DNA from: Taklimakanibacter deserti
Lineage (GTDB): Bacteria > Pseudomonadota > Alphaproteobacteria > Rhizobiales > Aestuariivirgaceae
NCBI GenBank assembly: GCA_003574785.1
Contig: QORU01000027.1
Coordinates: 1-64,000, forward strand
Length of the DNA: 64,000 bases
Reading direction: 5' to 3'
Every line of letters starts with the position of its first letter. The stretch's first letter is position 1. This document shows, piece after piece, positions 17,515-27,223 of the stretch. A model generated the notes under the pieces. That model saw only the letters and a program-made list of their open reading frames with translations, was not told where the DNA came from and searched no databases. The position numbers and the translations under genes are program-made.

Positions 17515-20500
17515 GTCTCCTCCTCGGCAATCGACCATTCACGCCAGCGCGAGAGATGGTCGAAGGGCGATGTATCCTGCTCCTTCTCCATCGCCGCGCG
17601 CGGAATATAGCCATGCGTCACATCATCATAGGCCCGCATCAGCGCCTTGAACTTTTCGAGATGCTCATGGGCCTTCGCCATGACCTCGATCTCGGTGACC
17701 GGCGCCAGCAGCCCCGGCGGTTCGCCGCCCGACAGCTTGATATAGAGAAGCTCGCTCGTTTCGATGGGCGAAACCGCTTCAAAGCCGCCTTCGGAAAGCA
17801 TGGCGGCTTCGAGGGTGAGCTGCGGCGCCAATCCCGACTTCACCTGCGGACTCGTCGGTATGCGGCCCGTCTTGTAATCGATGAGCCGGGCCTTGCCGGA
17901 GTTGAGGATGTCGATGCGGTCGGCGCGGCCCGTCAAGGTGAAGCCGTCGAAGCGATAGGCGGCCGCGACCTCGGCATAAGTGCGAACGATGCCTTCGCGC
18001 AACTGTCGTTCCTCGCCGATGAACCAGGGCACGATGCGCTCGAAACGCGGCCACCAGAAGCCCGATACATCGGCATCGGCGAAGTACGGCTCGAAAACCT
18101 CCCGCCCGATCTTGCGCAGCTGCATCTCGGCGTCGTCGGGTAATTCGACCGGATAAGCCATGGCGAAGAGATTGAACGCCTTGTGGACGAGATTGCCCCG
18201 GAGGCCGAAATCGGCCGCAGCACCTATGGGCGACAGGGGCTGAAGCTTGAGCACCTTCTCGGCATAGATGCGGTAAGGATCGCGCATCAGCTTCTCGACC
18301 TGGGTGATCGACAGGCTCCTCGGCCTGGCCGCGACAGGCGGCTTGGGCCTCGGCATTGCGACGCGGCGATCGCCCTTGGCATCGTCGAAGCTTTTTGCCC
18401 AGGCGAGCCATTGCATGCCCGCCTCATAAGGGACGCTGGTCGCCGCAAGGATCATTTCGAGCCGCAATACCCAGCGCGAGGCGACGGCCGGCTGCTCCTT
18501 GACGCGCTTGGACCAGGTGAGGACCAGCTCCTTGGCGCCAAAGCCTTGCGCAAAATCATGGGCGGTAAGGCCGATGCTGCGCTCGGGCTGCATCAGCTCA
18601 AGCATCGCGCGCATCGGCCGGTTGATCCACGGTCCGGGATCGGGCTGGGCCGGCCAGCTTCCCTCCGTGAGCCCGCCCATGATCACGAGATCGGGATTGA
18701 TCAGGCGCGCTTCGAGCAAACCCAGGATGGTGAGGCGAGGATGATGCAGCGGCAGGCGCACCGGCAGACGGCGCAGCCAGCTCGTGAGGAACATCAAGGC
18801 GCGCTGCCGGTCGCAATCGGGCAGGAAGTGTTCCGCATCCCCCATCGATAGGACGAGCTTGTCCAGCGCTTCGGCCGCGTGCGGGTCGGCCATGTCATCG
18901 ACGGTCGCCGCCAATGCCGCCATGAGCAGGCCGATATGCCGGTTGAGCGGCGCCGACGCCGCCCTGTCTTGCGCCAGGGCGCCAAGAGCCCCGGCGATTC
19001 TCAGCGCATAGTCCTTCGCCAATGCCCAATCATCGTCACCGAGCCGCTTCAGGGCCAGATGGGCATGGTGATTCGTCCGTGCCTCCTGGCGCGCGCGCTC
19101 CAGCGCTTCGGCAATCGCTACGGGTTCGAGACGGTCGCGGCCGTCGCGCAACAAGGCCAGGTCGATTATGGCTTGCGCCTTCTGCGCTTTCTCAGGCAGC
19201 CAGCCGAAATGCGCCAGCGGGTGATGCAGCAGCTTGGCGAATTCGTGAATGGCAAAATCGGTGAGCGTGTAGTCGATCAGGGCGGCGACCAAAGAGCCCA
19301 GCGGCCGGCGGATGAGCGGCTCACCGGCCGAATCGTCGATCTCGATCCCCCAGCGCTTGAGGGCGCTGATCACGCGCCGGGCCAGATCGCGGTCGGGTGT
19401 CACCAGAGCCGCGGTCTTCTTCGGATCCTCCAGGGCCTCGCGCATCGCCAGGGCGATGACCTGGGCCTCCTGATGGTGGTCGCGCGCCTCGACCAGGCTG
19501 ACTTTCTCCATGCCGCGCACGATGTGCGCACGGCCCGAGTTCAAAGTATCGCGCCAGGTCGAAGCCGTGGGCGTCGGGCGCATGATCTCGGAGGCGAGCC
19601 ACATGCGCGCCGCGTTGCGCCTGAGGCCTTCGACGCCCGGCAGCATTTCCACCTCGTCGCGCTTCACATGCCAGCCGTCGAGAAGGCGCTTCAGGCCGAA
19701 TTGCGGATGTTGGGGACCGACATGGCGCCAGCTCTCCTCGCTCATCGTCTGGTCGAGGCCCGGCAGGACGACCGCGCCTTGGGGAAGAGAGGCGATCGTC
19801 TTCAGAAGCTCGGCCGCCGCCGGTATGGAGCCTGTCGAGCCCGCGGCGATGATGGGTGTCTCAGGCTTCGTTTCAGCGAGGCGGCGTGCTTCGAGCCTGA
19901 GCAGGCGGCTGCGTCTCTCCATGGGCCCGAGGCGGCCCAGCATGAAGAGCTCGACCGGCAGCTTCTCGCGAATGATCGCGAGAAAGCTCAGGATCGAATT
20001 GCGGTGCTCGGCGAGATCGGCCGTGAACAGCTCCGGCAGACGATTGAGATCGACCTCCTCGGTTTCGAAGGTGTCGAGTAGCTCGGCGAGACTCTGCGCC
20101 AGCGCAATGGCCTGCGAGGGAGAGCCGGCGATCTCGAAAGCAAGCCTTTCCTCGGGATGCGCCGCGGCCCATTCGTCGATCAGCCGGATGAGGAGCGCTT
20201 CGCGTTCGAGTGTCGAAATGGCGGTCGCCAGATGATCTTCGTGCGGCGAGGCGCCCGGGATATCGGGACCGAGCAGATCCTCATCGACATCGCCAATGGG
20301 CCGGATGCGCGGCAGGAGCATCGCCTCGCGCCCGGCGGCGCCGAGGAAGCTGCGCTGCAGGCTGCGCACGGCACGCCTGGTCGGCAAAAGGATGGTCCAG
20401 CGCGGCAGATCTTCCACGCGCGGCGGCGCTGTGGCGGAAGGAATGTCGCCTGAGAGAATTGCGCGCGTCAGCGCCGGCAGGAAGGCGACGTCGGCGGGGA

Positions 20501-20522
20501 TCGTGAACAGCCGGAGGCTCAC
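17511..20522 (-). CDS. addB: Double-strand break repair nuclease subunit AddB
   Basis: A 1003-residue AddB of the alphaproteobacterial type with a C-terminal PD-(D/E)XK nuclease (RLIDYKTGRIP) and an inactivated helicase-like middle. It partners AddA, whose start codon overlaps its stop. It follows the murU-like gene after 12 bases, so the repair genes are read from the same operon as the cell-wall recycling genes. Confidence 0.95.
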   Translation of the reverse strand: MSLRLFTIPADVAFLPALTRAILSGDIPSATAPPRVEDLPRWTILLPTRRAVRSLQRSFLGAAGREAMLLPRIRPIGDVDEDLLGPDIPGASPHEDHLATAISTLEREALLIRLIDEWAAAHPEERLAFEIAGSPSQAIALAQSLAELLDTFETEEVDLNRLPELFTADLAEHRNSILSFLAIIREKLPVELFMLGRLGPMERRSRLLRLEARRLAETKPETPIIAAGSTGSIPAAAELLKTIASLPQGAVVLPGLDQTMSEESWRHVGPQHPQFGLKRLLDGWHVKRDEVEMLPGVEGLRRNAARMWLASEIMRPTPTASTWRDTLNSGRAHIVRGMEKVSLVEARDHHQEAQVIALAMREALEDPKKTAALVTPDRDLARRVISALKRWGIEIDDSAGEPLIRRPLGSLVAALIDYTLTDFAIHEFAKLLHHPLAHFGWLPEKAQKAQAIIDLALLRDGRDRLEPVAIAEALERARQEARTNHHAHLALKRLGDDDWALAKDYALRIAGALGALAQDRAASAPLNRHIGLLMAALAATVDDMADPHAAEALDKLVLSMGDAEHFLPDCDRQRALMFLTSWLRRLPVRLPLHHPRLTILGLLEARLINPDLVIMGGLTEGSWPAQPDPGPWINRPMRAMLELMQPERSIGLTAHDFAQGFGAKELVLTWSKRVKEQPAVASRWVLRLEMILAATSVPYEAGMQWLAWAKSFDDAKGDRRVAMPRPKPPVAARPRSLSITQVEKLMRDPYRIYAEKVLKLQPLSPIGAAADFGLRGNLVHKAFNLFAMAYPVELPDDAEMQLRKIGREVFEPYFADADVSGFWWPRFERIVPWFIGEERQLREGIVRTYAEVAAAYRFDGFTLTGRADRIDILNSGKARLIDYKTGRIPTSPQVKSGLAPQLTLEAAMLSEGGFEAVSPIETSELLYIKLSGGEPPGLLAPVTEIEVMAKAHEHLEKFKALMRAYDDVTHGYIPRAAMEKEQDTSPFDHLSRWREWSIAEEET

Positions 20523-20534
20523 GCCTCGCTCCCA

Positions 20535-21248
20535 TCACGCGCCGAGGGCGCGCTCGGCCAAGGGGATGGCATCCGGCGTGCCGACATGCAGCCACTGCCC
20601 CTCATGCTCGATCCCGTAAAGACGCCTCTCAGCAATAGCCCTGTCCCACAAAAGGTTCATGGAGAATTTCGACAAGCGAACATTGGCGAAGAGCCTCGGA
20701 TGCACGAGATAGGCGCCGATATAGGCCAGGCCCGTCTCGCCCGGCTTGGGCCTGCCGGTGAGCCGGCCCTCGGCATCGATCAGGAAATCGCCACGGCCAT
20801 CATAGCCGATGGTCCTTTCGGGGTGACAGAGCAAAAGCAGGCAGTCCATGCGCCGATCATCCCAGCGGGCGATGAGGCGTTCGAGCGCCGGCTTACCGCT
20901 GTCGATCCAGATCGAATCGCTGTTGACCACGAAGAAAGGTGCTTCCCCCAGGAGTGGCAAGGCCTTGAGGATGCCGCCGCCGGTATCGAGCAGCTCGCCA
21001 CGCTCATCCGAAATGACGATGCGGGGCGATGAGTGCCGTCTGGCCCAGGCCTCGATCTGATCGGGGAGATAATGGACATTGACCACGGCGAGGTCGCAGC
21101 CGGCATCGCTCAGATGCTCAAGGCCATAGTCGATGAGCGGCTTTCCCGCCACTTCCACGAGCGGCTTGGGCTTGCCGTTGGTCAAGGGACGCATGCGCTG
21201 GCCGAAGCCCGCCGCCATGATCATGGCTCGCTTTCCGAGATCGCTCAT
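20535..21248 (-). CDS. murU: Nucleotidyltransferase, N-acetylmuramate-1-phosphate uridylyltransferase (MurU-like)
   Basis: A 237-residue sugar-nucleotide pyrophosphorylase with MIMAAGFGQRMRPLT at the N-terminus and the lysine of KPKPLVEV. It closely fits MurU, which makes UDP-MurNAc from MurNAc-1-phosphate in peptidoglycan recycling. The preceding gene encodes the AmgK kinase that makes that substrate, and the two overlap by four bases. Known in pseudomonads to bypass de novo UDP-MurNAc synthesis; assigned here by family and context. Confidence 0.85.
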   Translation of the reverse strand: MSDLGKRAMIMAAGFGQRMRPLTNGKPKPLVEVAGKPLIDYGLEHLSDAGCDLAVVNVHYLPDQIEAWARRHSSPRIVISDERGELLDTGGGILKALPLLGEAPFFVVNSDSIWIDSGKPALERLIARWDDRRMDCLLLLCHPERTIGYDGRGDFLIDAEGRLTGRPKPGETGLAYIGAYLVHPRLFANVRLSKFSMNLLWDRAIAERRLYGIEHEGQWLHVGTPDAIPLAERALGA

Positions 21249-22780
21249 TGCGGCAGTGATTCCCTCAAAGACTGCGGCAAGTGGCGGTCATACCATTGGC
21301 GCAGGTTGCCGAGCCGCGGATGGCCGAGATTGCGCTCGAGATAGCGCGACACGCGCGGCATGTGGCGTAAATAACCGCGCTTGCCGTCGCGCTTGGCGAG
21401 ACGGGCGAAGATGCCGAGGATCTTCGTCGCCCGCTGTGCGCCGAAGAAGGCATAGGCCGAGCGGAAAGCCGCCTCGTCGAAGCCGGGCTTGCCCTCTCGC
21501 AGCGCGCAATATTTGTCGAGCAACCGGTCGGCCAGAGCGAAATCGACGTCGACGCGCGCATCCTGAAGGAGCGAGGCCACGTCGAAAGCGGGATGGCCCA
21601 AGACACAGTCCTGCGTGTCGATGATGCCGACCCGCTTCAGGCCACGCCGTTCCGGCAGCCACATCAGATTGGGCGAATGGTAGTCGCGCAGGATCCACAC
21701 CGGCTCATCATGCTCGGCGAGCGGGAAGAGGTCGGACCAGATGGCGAGGAACTCGGCACGATCCTTGTCGGAAGGGATCGAGGCCTTGGCGAAGGGCCAG
21801 AACCAGTCCAGCACCAGCTCGACCTCGATGGTCATGGCGTCGCGGTCATAGGCCAAAATATGATGCCAGCCATTGTCCGGGATAGCGACCTTCTGCGGCC
21901 AGGCTTTGCCCGCCATGTCGGCCAGGAGGCGCACCGCTTCTTCCAGCGGCTCGGTCATGTCGTCGCCGCGCAGCATCTTCTTGCCATAGACGTCCGAGCC
22001 TAGGTCCTCGATGACGGCCAAGCCCGTCTTGGCTCGGGCAGCGAATATTTTGGGCGCGCTATAGCCCTGCTCCTCGAGGCAGGTGTTCACCGCCAGCACC
22101 GCCTTGATGTTCTCAGCCAGATGCGCAATGGCGCTGTAGGGCTTGCCGTGCTTCACGATGGGACCGTCAGGGCGCTCGGCCATGTCCATCAGCACCGCCG
22201 TCTTCTTCCCCATGACCAGGCGCTCATAGCGCCGGAAAGAGGCATCGCCTTCGAGGAACACGCGACGCGCCTTGGCCCAGGCCGTGTCCTTCAGGAAATC
22301 GGCGATTGCCGTGAGCCGCTTCAGCGCCAGCGCCCAGGCGCCGGAGCCTGCGAGTTCCGCGTTCCGGCCCTTGCCCGCCGTCGTGAGCTTGATGTCGAGC
22401 CGGTCGGCCGAAAAGTCGGCCCTCAAGCGCTCCGGCCATTCCACGATCAGCTGATGGGTCAGGAGAAGCTCGTCCAGCCCGAGTTCGCCCAGCTCGTCCG
22501 GTGCCCCCAAACGATAGAGATCGATATGGGCGACCGGCACCCGGGTCGTGTCATAGGTCTGGACCAGGGTGAAGGTCGGCGAGGGCACCTCGATTTCCTC
22601 GCCCGCCAGGGCCTGGATGAAGCTGCGCGCCAAAGTGGTCTTGCCCGAGCCCAATTCGCCATGCAGGCAGATGACGCTGCCGGCCCTGGCCATCAGCGCA
22701 AGCTCGGCGCCCAGAGCGGCGGTTGCTTCGGTGTCTTTCAGCTGTCGTGCAAATGAGGCCATGCTGTCCGGATCGGTCAC
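21245..22780 (-). CDS. Fused TsaE ATPase and AmgK-type anomeric sugar kinase
   Basis: The 511-residue protein joins two usually separate enzymes. Residues ~1-150 are TsaE, with Walker A HGELGSGKTT and a VPSPTFTLVQ segment, needed for threonylcarbamoyl-adenosine modification of tRNAs. Residues ~165-511 are an aminoglycoside-phosphotransferase-fold kinase with ILRDYHSPNLMW (catalytic Asp) and GIIDTQD (metal Asp), matching AmgK, which phosphorylates MurNAc/GlcNAc at the anomeric position. It overlaps both the DivL-like gene and murU by ATGA. This fusion occurs in other Rhizobiales to my knowledge. Confidence 0.88.
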   Translation of the reverse strand: MTDPDSMASFARQLKDTEATAALGAELALMARAGSVICLHGELGSGKTTLARSFIQALAGEEIEVPSPTFTLVQTYDTTRVPVAHIDLYRLGAPDELGELGLDELLLTHQLIVEWPERLRADFSADRLDIKLTTAGKGRNAELAGSGAWALALKRLTAIADFLKDTAWAKARRVFLEGDASFRRYERLVMGKKTAVLMDMAERPDGPIVKHGKPYSAIAHLAENIKAVLAVNTCLEEQGYSAPKIFAARAKTGLAVIEDLGSDVYGKKMLRGDDMTEPLEEAVRLLADMAGKAWPQKVAIPDNGWHHILAYDRDAMTIEVELVLDWFWPFAKASIPSDKDRAEFLAIWSDLFPLAEHDEPVWILRDYHSPNLMWLPERRGLKRVGIIDTQDCVLGHPAFDVASLLQDARVDVDFALADRLLDKYCALREGKPGFDEAAFRSAYAFFGAQRATKILGIFARLAKRDGKRGYLRHMPRVSRYLERNLGHPRLGNLRQWYDRHLPQSLRESLPQ

Positions 22781-25281
22781 GCGGCGACGGTGCCGCGCCT
22801 ATGCTCGTGGGAACCGCGATCCTGCGCGTGGGGGCCACGCATCGGGAAGCGGCAGATGACGGTCGTGCCCTTGTTGACCTGCGACCGCAAGGAAACACGC
22901 CCACCATGTAATTCCACGAAGCTCTTGACGATGGCAAGCCCCAAGCCGGGGCCCCTATGGCCGCCCGGCATGGGCTTGGACTGGAAGCGGTCGAAGACCC
23001 GCTTCTGGAATTCGGGGTCGATGCCGCGGCCGGTATCGGCGACCCAGAGCAGGATGTCGTCGCCATCATGCGCCGCCCCCATGCGGATGATGCCGCCTTC
23101 CGAGGAGAAGCCGATGGCGTTGGCCAGGAGATTGTGCAGGATCTGCTGCACCCGCTTGGGATCGCCCACGAAGCGCGCCGCGTCCTCGGCGACCTCGATG
23201 TTCAAGGTCAGGTCGCGCTTGGTCATCCATTGGCCAAGGCCCTCGCCCACCTGCTGCATGATATCGACGACATCGATCTCGGAAAGCCTGAGCTCCATGG
23301 CGCCGGCATCGATCGTCGTCAGGTCGAGAATGGCGTCGATGATGACGAGAAGATCCTGGGACGAATCCTGGATGTCGCGCAGATATTCCTGCTGCTTGGG
23401 CTTGAGGTCGCCGGCAATGCCGAGCGACAGGCTCTCGGCGAAGCCCAGTATGTTGGTGAGCGGCGTGCGCAATTCATAGGAGACGTTCGACATGAAGCCG
23501 GTCTTCAGGCGGTCGGCCGCCTCGAGCGCCTCGGCGCGCTCGCGCAAGGCGTTCTCGATGCGCTGCGAGTCGGTCACATCTACATAGGTCAGAAGCGCGT
23601 TGCCGTCGGGCAGGGGCACGAAGGCATATTCGAGTGCCAGGCCGTCGGGCCGGTTGAGTCGTCCTTTGAGCGGCTTGCGACCGGTGTCGAGGCTGGTCAT
23701 GCCGTATTTGAGCTCGTCCCAGACGAGGTCGTCGGCGAGCAGCTTGCGGCACTGGTCGATGACCGGGTCGATATGCGGCTGGCGGTCGAGGAAGGCGGGA
23801 TCGAGCGACCAGAAGCGGGCAAAGGCCGGATTGTGCAGCTTGAGCCGCCCGTCGGTGCCGAACAAAGCGACAGCCTCATGCAGATTGTCGAGGGTCTCGC
23901 GCTGGACGCCGATCAATTCATTGTAGCGGCTCTCGAGCTGGATCTCCTTGGTGACATTCTCATAGAGATAGGTGGTGCCGCCGAAAGGATGCAACTCGCA
24001 GATCACGCGCAAGGAGCGCCCGTCGGGCAAATACCACCAGCTTTCGCGCGTCTCGAGCGTCGTAAAGGCCTGCAGCTGCTTGGCCTTCCAGTCGCGGTAA
24101 TTGGCCTGCTCGGGCAGGCGGCGCAGCTCGCGCAAGCGGTCGAGGATCTCGCCGTCGCTCGGCCCCAGGGCCAGCCAGTCCGGATCGAGAGACCAGAGCT
24201 CGGCATAGGCCGAATTATGGAACAGGAGCCGCTGGTCGGGCCCGAAGATCGCGATCGCGGTGTCGAGCTTGTCGAGGGTCGAGGCATGGCCCTGGATATG
24301 GCGCTTCAGCTCCTTGCGCGCATTCTCGATCGGCGTGACGTCGATGGCGAAACGAGCAAAGCCGTCGGCAAGCCTGATCTCATGGACGTCGAGGGCGCAT
24401 TTGGTGCCGCCGATCACCGCATGGCTGCGGCCCTTGAGGCTCGACGATTGGCCACCTTGCGGCGGCTCGATCCTCGAGTCGTCGACGATCTCGATCCGGT
24501 TGGCGATGACGGCATCGACATCGGCCGCTTCGACCGCCTTGATATAGCTGTCATTGACCCAGATCGTCTCGCCATTCGTGTCCTTGAGCCAGATCGGGAA
24601 GGGTGCGGCGTCGAGCACCGCGCTCAGGCGCTCGACCTGCTTGCCGAGGCGGCGGGCATCATAGGCGAGCTCGGTGACCTGGCGGCGCTCGCCGGCAAGC
24701 GGCCTAAGCCGCAAGGTGGTGAAGCCGCCGGCGGTGCGGCCGTCGGCTTCGAGAAGCTCGTCTTCGAGCGTGCGGATGCCGATATTGAAGGGCGCGCCCT
24801 GATCACGCATGAGGGCGACCGCGTCGTTGAGTGCCCCCGCCGATTCGGCATCGAGCCAGGAGGGGAAGTCGAGAAGCCTGTCCTTGTCGGCCGGGACCTT
24901 GACCACGCCCCGCATGTCGCCGGCAATCCGGTTGGGCAGGCCCTCACGGCCATGCCAGACCATGAGGACGGCCGGCTCCGCCGTCAGTATCGCCTCGCTC
25001 TCATTGAGCGCGGTCTCGAGCTCGCGCGCCCGCCGCTCGGCGGCCTGCTCCTCGCGAATGAGCTTGCGGATGACGAAGAACGCCCACAGGAAAACGGCGG
25101 CGGACGCAAAAAGGGCGGAAAAGGTCAGCGGATCATCGGCAAAACGCGTGGCGAAGTCATGGCCCCAGTCGCCTTGCGCGGCAGCCGGTGCCACGCCCCA
25201 GGCCATGACGGGAAGAGATGCGCCGAGCCTTGTCGTCCAGCCGCCGACAAATGTGCATATAGAGGCACAGTCTCTGCGCAT
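22777..25281 (-). CDS. divL: DivL-like PAS-domain histidine-kinase homologue with Tyr in place of His
   Basis: An 834-residue membrane-anchored protein: an N-terminal signal/transmembrane region to about residue 70, several PAS-like domains (~residues 190-560), then DHp and ATPase domains. The H-box reads NVSYELRTPLTN, with Tyr602 where kinases have the phospho-accepting histidine. The N box (NLLANAIGFSSEG), G1 (DTGRGID) and G2 (GPGLGLAIVK) are intact. This substitution is the known hallmark of DivL, a cell-cycle regulator that controls CckA in alphaproteobacteria. The sequence shows the substitution; the DivL role is inferred from it and from the domain layout. Confidence 0.82.
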   Translation of the reverse strand: MRRDCASICTFVGGWTTRLGASLPVMAWGVAPAAAQGDWGHDFATRFADDPLTFSALFASAAVFLWAFFVIRKLIREEQAAERRARELETALNESEAILTAEPAVLMVWHGREGLPNRIAGDMRGVVKVPADKDRLLDFPSWLDAESAGALNDAVALMRDQGAPFNIGIRTLEDELLEADGRTAGGFTTLRLRPLAGERRQVTELAYDARRLGKQVERLSAVLDAAPFPIWLKDTNGETIWVNDSYIKAVEAADVDAVIANRIEIVDDSRIEPPQGGQSSSLKGRSHAVIGGTKCALDVHEIRLADGFARFAIDVTPIENARKELKRHIQGHASTLDKLDTAIAIFGPDQRLLFHNSAYAELWSLDPDWLALGPSDGEILDRLRELRRLPEQANYRDWKAKQLQAFTTLETRESWWYLPDGRSLRVICELHPFGGTTYLYENVTKEIQLESRYNELIGVQRETLDNLHEAVALFGTDGRLKLHNPAFARFWSLDPAFLDRQPHIDPVIDQCRKLLADDLVWDELKYGMTSLDTGRKPLKGRLNRPDGLALEYAFVPLPDGNALLTYVDVTDSQRIENALRERAEALEAADRLKTGFMSNVSYELRTPLTNILGFAESLSLGIAGDLKPKQQEYLRDIQDSSQDLLVIIDAILDLTTIDAGAMELRLSEIDVVDIMQQVGEGLGQWMTKRDLTLNIEVAEDAARFVGDPKRVQQILHNLLANAIGFSSEGGIIRMGAAHDGDDILLWVADTGRGIDPEFQKRVFDRFQSKPMPGGHRGPGLGLAIVKSFVELHGGRVSLRSQVNKGTTVICRFPMRGPHAQDRGSHEHRRGTVAA

Positions 25282-25442
25282 TGCCTTCCTGAATATCCTT
25301 TCGGGAGCGCCCCGATCCCAATCCTCATGCGACGCATGCTCACGGCGTCAGCCGGCGGGCCGAATCACCCGCCGTCCGCTCATGGGGAAGATATACAAGC
25401 AAAGTCCCGGCGCAGGAATCCTGCGGCGTATGCTGTTCAAAA

Positions 25443-26846
25443 CTAGTAGCGATAGTAGTCGGGCTTGTAGGGGCCTTCCTTGGTGACGCCGATATAGGAA
25501 GCCTGCTCGTCCTTGAGCTTGGTCAGCTTGACGCCAAGCTTGGCGAGATGGAGGCGGGCGACCTTCTCGTCCAGCGTCTTGGGCAGCACATAGACCTCGT
25601 TCTTGTACTTGCCATTGCCGGCATTGGCGTAGAGCTCGACCTGCGCCAGCGTCTGGTTGGTGAAGGACGCCGACATCACGAAGCTCGGATGGCCGGTGGC
25701 GTTGCCGAGATTGACCAGGCGACCCTGCGACAGGAGGATGATCCGGTTCCCCTTGGGGAAATGGATCATGTCGACCTGCGGCTTGATGTTGGTCCACTGG
25801 AAGTTCCGGAGATCGGAAACCTGGATCTCGTTGTCGAAGTGGCCGATGTTGCAGACGATCGCCATGTCCTTCATCTGGCGCATGTGATCGACGGTGATGA
25901 CGTCCTTGTTGCCGGTGGCGGTGACGAAGATGTCGGCGGTCGGCAGCGCATCCTCGATGGTCATCACGGAAAAGCCGTCCATGGCCGCCTGCAGCGCGCA
26001 GATCGGGTCGATCTCGGTCACGATGACGCGCGCGCCTGCCCCTTTCAGCGATTGGGCCGAGCCCTTGCCGACATCGCCATAGCCGCAGACGAGGGCGACC
26101 TTGCCCGCCATCATCACATCGGTGCCGCGCCGGATCGCATCGACGAGCGATTCGCGGCAGCCATATTTGTTGTCGAATTTCGACTTGGTGACGCTGTCAT
26201 TGACGTTGATCGCCGGGAAGGGAAGCTCGCCCTTCTTCTGCAGGTCATAGAGGCGATGGACGCCCGTCGTCGTCTCCTCGGAAACGCCCTTGATCGAGGC
26301 CCTGATCTTGGAGAACCAGCCGGGGCTCGCCTTGAGGCGCTTCTTGATCTCGGCGAAGAGGCATTCCTCTTCCTCATTCGTCGGATTGGCGATGAGGGAG
26401 GGATCCTTCTCCGCCTTGGCGCCCAGGAGAATGAAGAGCGTGGCGTCGCCGCCGTCATCGAGGATCATATTGGCGGGCTCGCCCGGCCAGTCGAAGATGC
26501 GGCCGGTGAATTCCCAATATTCCTTGAGGCTCTCGCCCTTGAAGGCGAAGACCGGAATGCCGCGCTTGGCAATGGCGGCGGCGGCATGGTCCTGAGTCGA
26601 GAAGATGTTGCAGGAGGCCCAGCGCACCTCGGCGCCGAGCGCCACCAGGGTCTCGATCAGGACGGCGGTCTGGATGGTCATATGAAGCGAGCCCGAGATG
26701 CGGGCACCTTTCAGCGGCTGCTTAGGCCCCAGCTCCTCGCGGATCGCCATCAGGCCCGGCATCTCCACCTCGGCCATCTCGATCTCTTTGCGGCCCCAGT
26801 CGGCCAGGCCGATATCGGCAACATGAAAATCCTTGGAACTCGCCAT
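25443..26846 (-). CDS. ahcY: Adenosylhomocysteinase
   Basis: A 467-residue S-adenosylhomocysteine hydrolase with the NAD-binding [19 protein letters not shown] segment, [13 protein letters not shown] and the C-terminal KPDYYRY ending. It splits S-adenosylhomocysteine into homocysteine and adenosine. It lies after HPr across a 101-base spacer that contains a 26-bp perfect inverted repeat, so it probably has its own regulated promoter. Confidence 0.97.
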   Translation of the reverse strand: MASSKDFHVADIGLADWGRKEIEMAEVEMPGLMAIREELGPKQPLKGARISGSLHMTIQTAVLIETLVALGAEVRWASCNIFSTQDHAAAAIAKRGIPVFAFKGESLKEYWEFTGRIFDWPGEPANMILDDGGDATLFILLGAKAEKDPSLIANPTNEEEECLFAEIKKRLKASPGWFSKIRASIKGVSEETTTGVHRLYDLQKKGELPFPAINVNDSVTKSKFDNKYGCRESLVDAIRRGTDVMMAGKVALVCGYGDVGKGSAQSLKGAGARVIVTEIDPICALQAAMDGFSVMTIEDALPTADIFVTATGNKDVITVDHMRQMKDMAIVCNIGHFDNEIQVSDLRNFQWTNIKPQVDMIHFPKGNRIILLSQGRLVNLGNATGHPSFVMSASFTNQTLAQVELYANAGNGKYKNEVYVLPKTLDEKVARLHLAKLGVKLTKLKDEQASYIGVTKEGPYKPDYYRY

Positions 26847-26918
26847 GACAGATCCCTGCTTCAGTTGATGGGTGGAATTGGCGGGAGCCTATAGCAGGCC
26901 GGTCCCGGCGTGTCCATA

Positions 26919-26944
26919 AAGATATAAAGAAATCTTTATATCTT
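26919..26944. promoter_or_regulatory. Perfect 12+12 inverted repeat upstream of ahcY
   Basis: AAGATATAAAGA and TCTTTATATCTT are separated by two bases, directly after the HPr stop codon and 73 bases upstream of the ahcY ATG. It is AT-rich in a high-GC context and lacks a U-run, so an operator fits better than a terminator. ArsR-type regulators of S-adenosylhomocysteine metabolism (SahR/SamR) in proteobacteria use such palindromes upstream of ahcY and methionine genes. The match to that family is from memory and needs a motif comparison. Confidence 0.65.
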
Positions 26945-26947
26945 GGA

Positions 26948-27223
26948 CTATTCCTCGCCGAACTTGTCGGCGATCAGGGCGCCCAGGGCATCGAGCGCAG
27001 CAATGGCCTGGGGCCCGGCAGCCGTCACCTGGATGGAGGAGCCGGGGGTCGCCGCCAGCATCATCAGGCCCATGATCGAGGTGCCGGGGACCGTCTGGCT
27101 GTCGCGGCTGACCAGGATCTCGGCGTCGAACTGCTCGGCGCATTTCACGAATTTGGCCGAGGCCCGGGCGTGGAGACCGCGGCTGTTGATGATCAGGAAA
27201 TGTCGCGTATGGGGATCCGCCAT
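26948..27223 (-). CDS. ptsH: HPr phosphocarrier of the regulatory PTS
   Basis: A 91-residue HPr with His18 in GLHARAS (phosphorylated by enzyme I) and Ser49 in TSIMGLMMLA (the site used by HPr kinase). Start and EIIA stop share one base. With EIIA(Man) and HprK it forms a regulatory phosphorelay; no sugar permease is encoded here. Confidence 0.95.
   Translation of the reverse strand: MADPHTRHFLIINSRGLHARASAKFVKCAEQFDAEILVSRDSQTVPGTSIMGLMMLAATPGSSIQVTAAGPQAIAALDALGALIADKFGEE

Noticed and set aside
22957..25446. An 829-codon open frame opposite the DivL-like gene
   Set aside because: It is the antisense mirror of a high-GC coding frame: biased composition, no recognisable domain, and the minus strand carries a complete kinase-like protein. 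The same holds for the long frames opposite chvG (28250-30169), zwf (46658-48352) and the ABC-2 genes (51984-53998).
26919..26944. Terminator for the EIIA-HPr transcript
   Set aside because: The stem is AT-rich and has no following U-run, so a DNA operator is the better reading.
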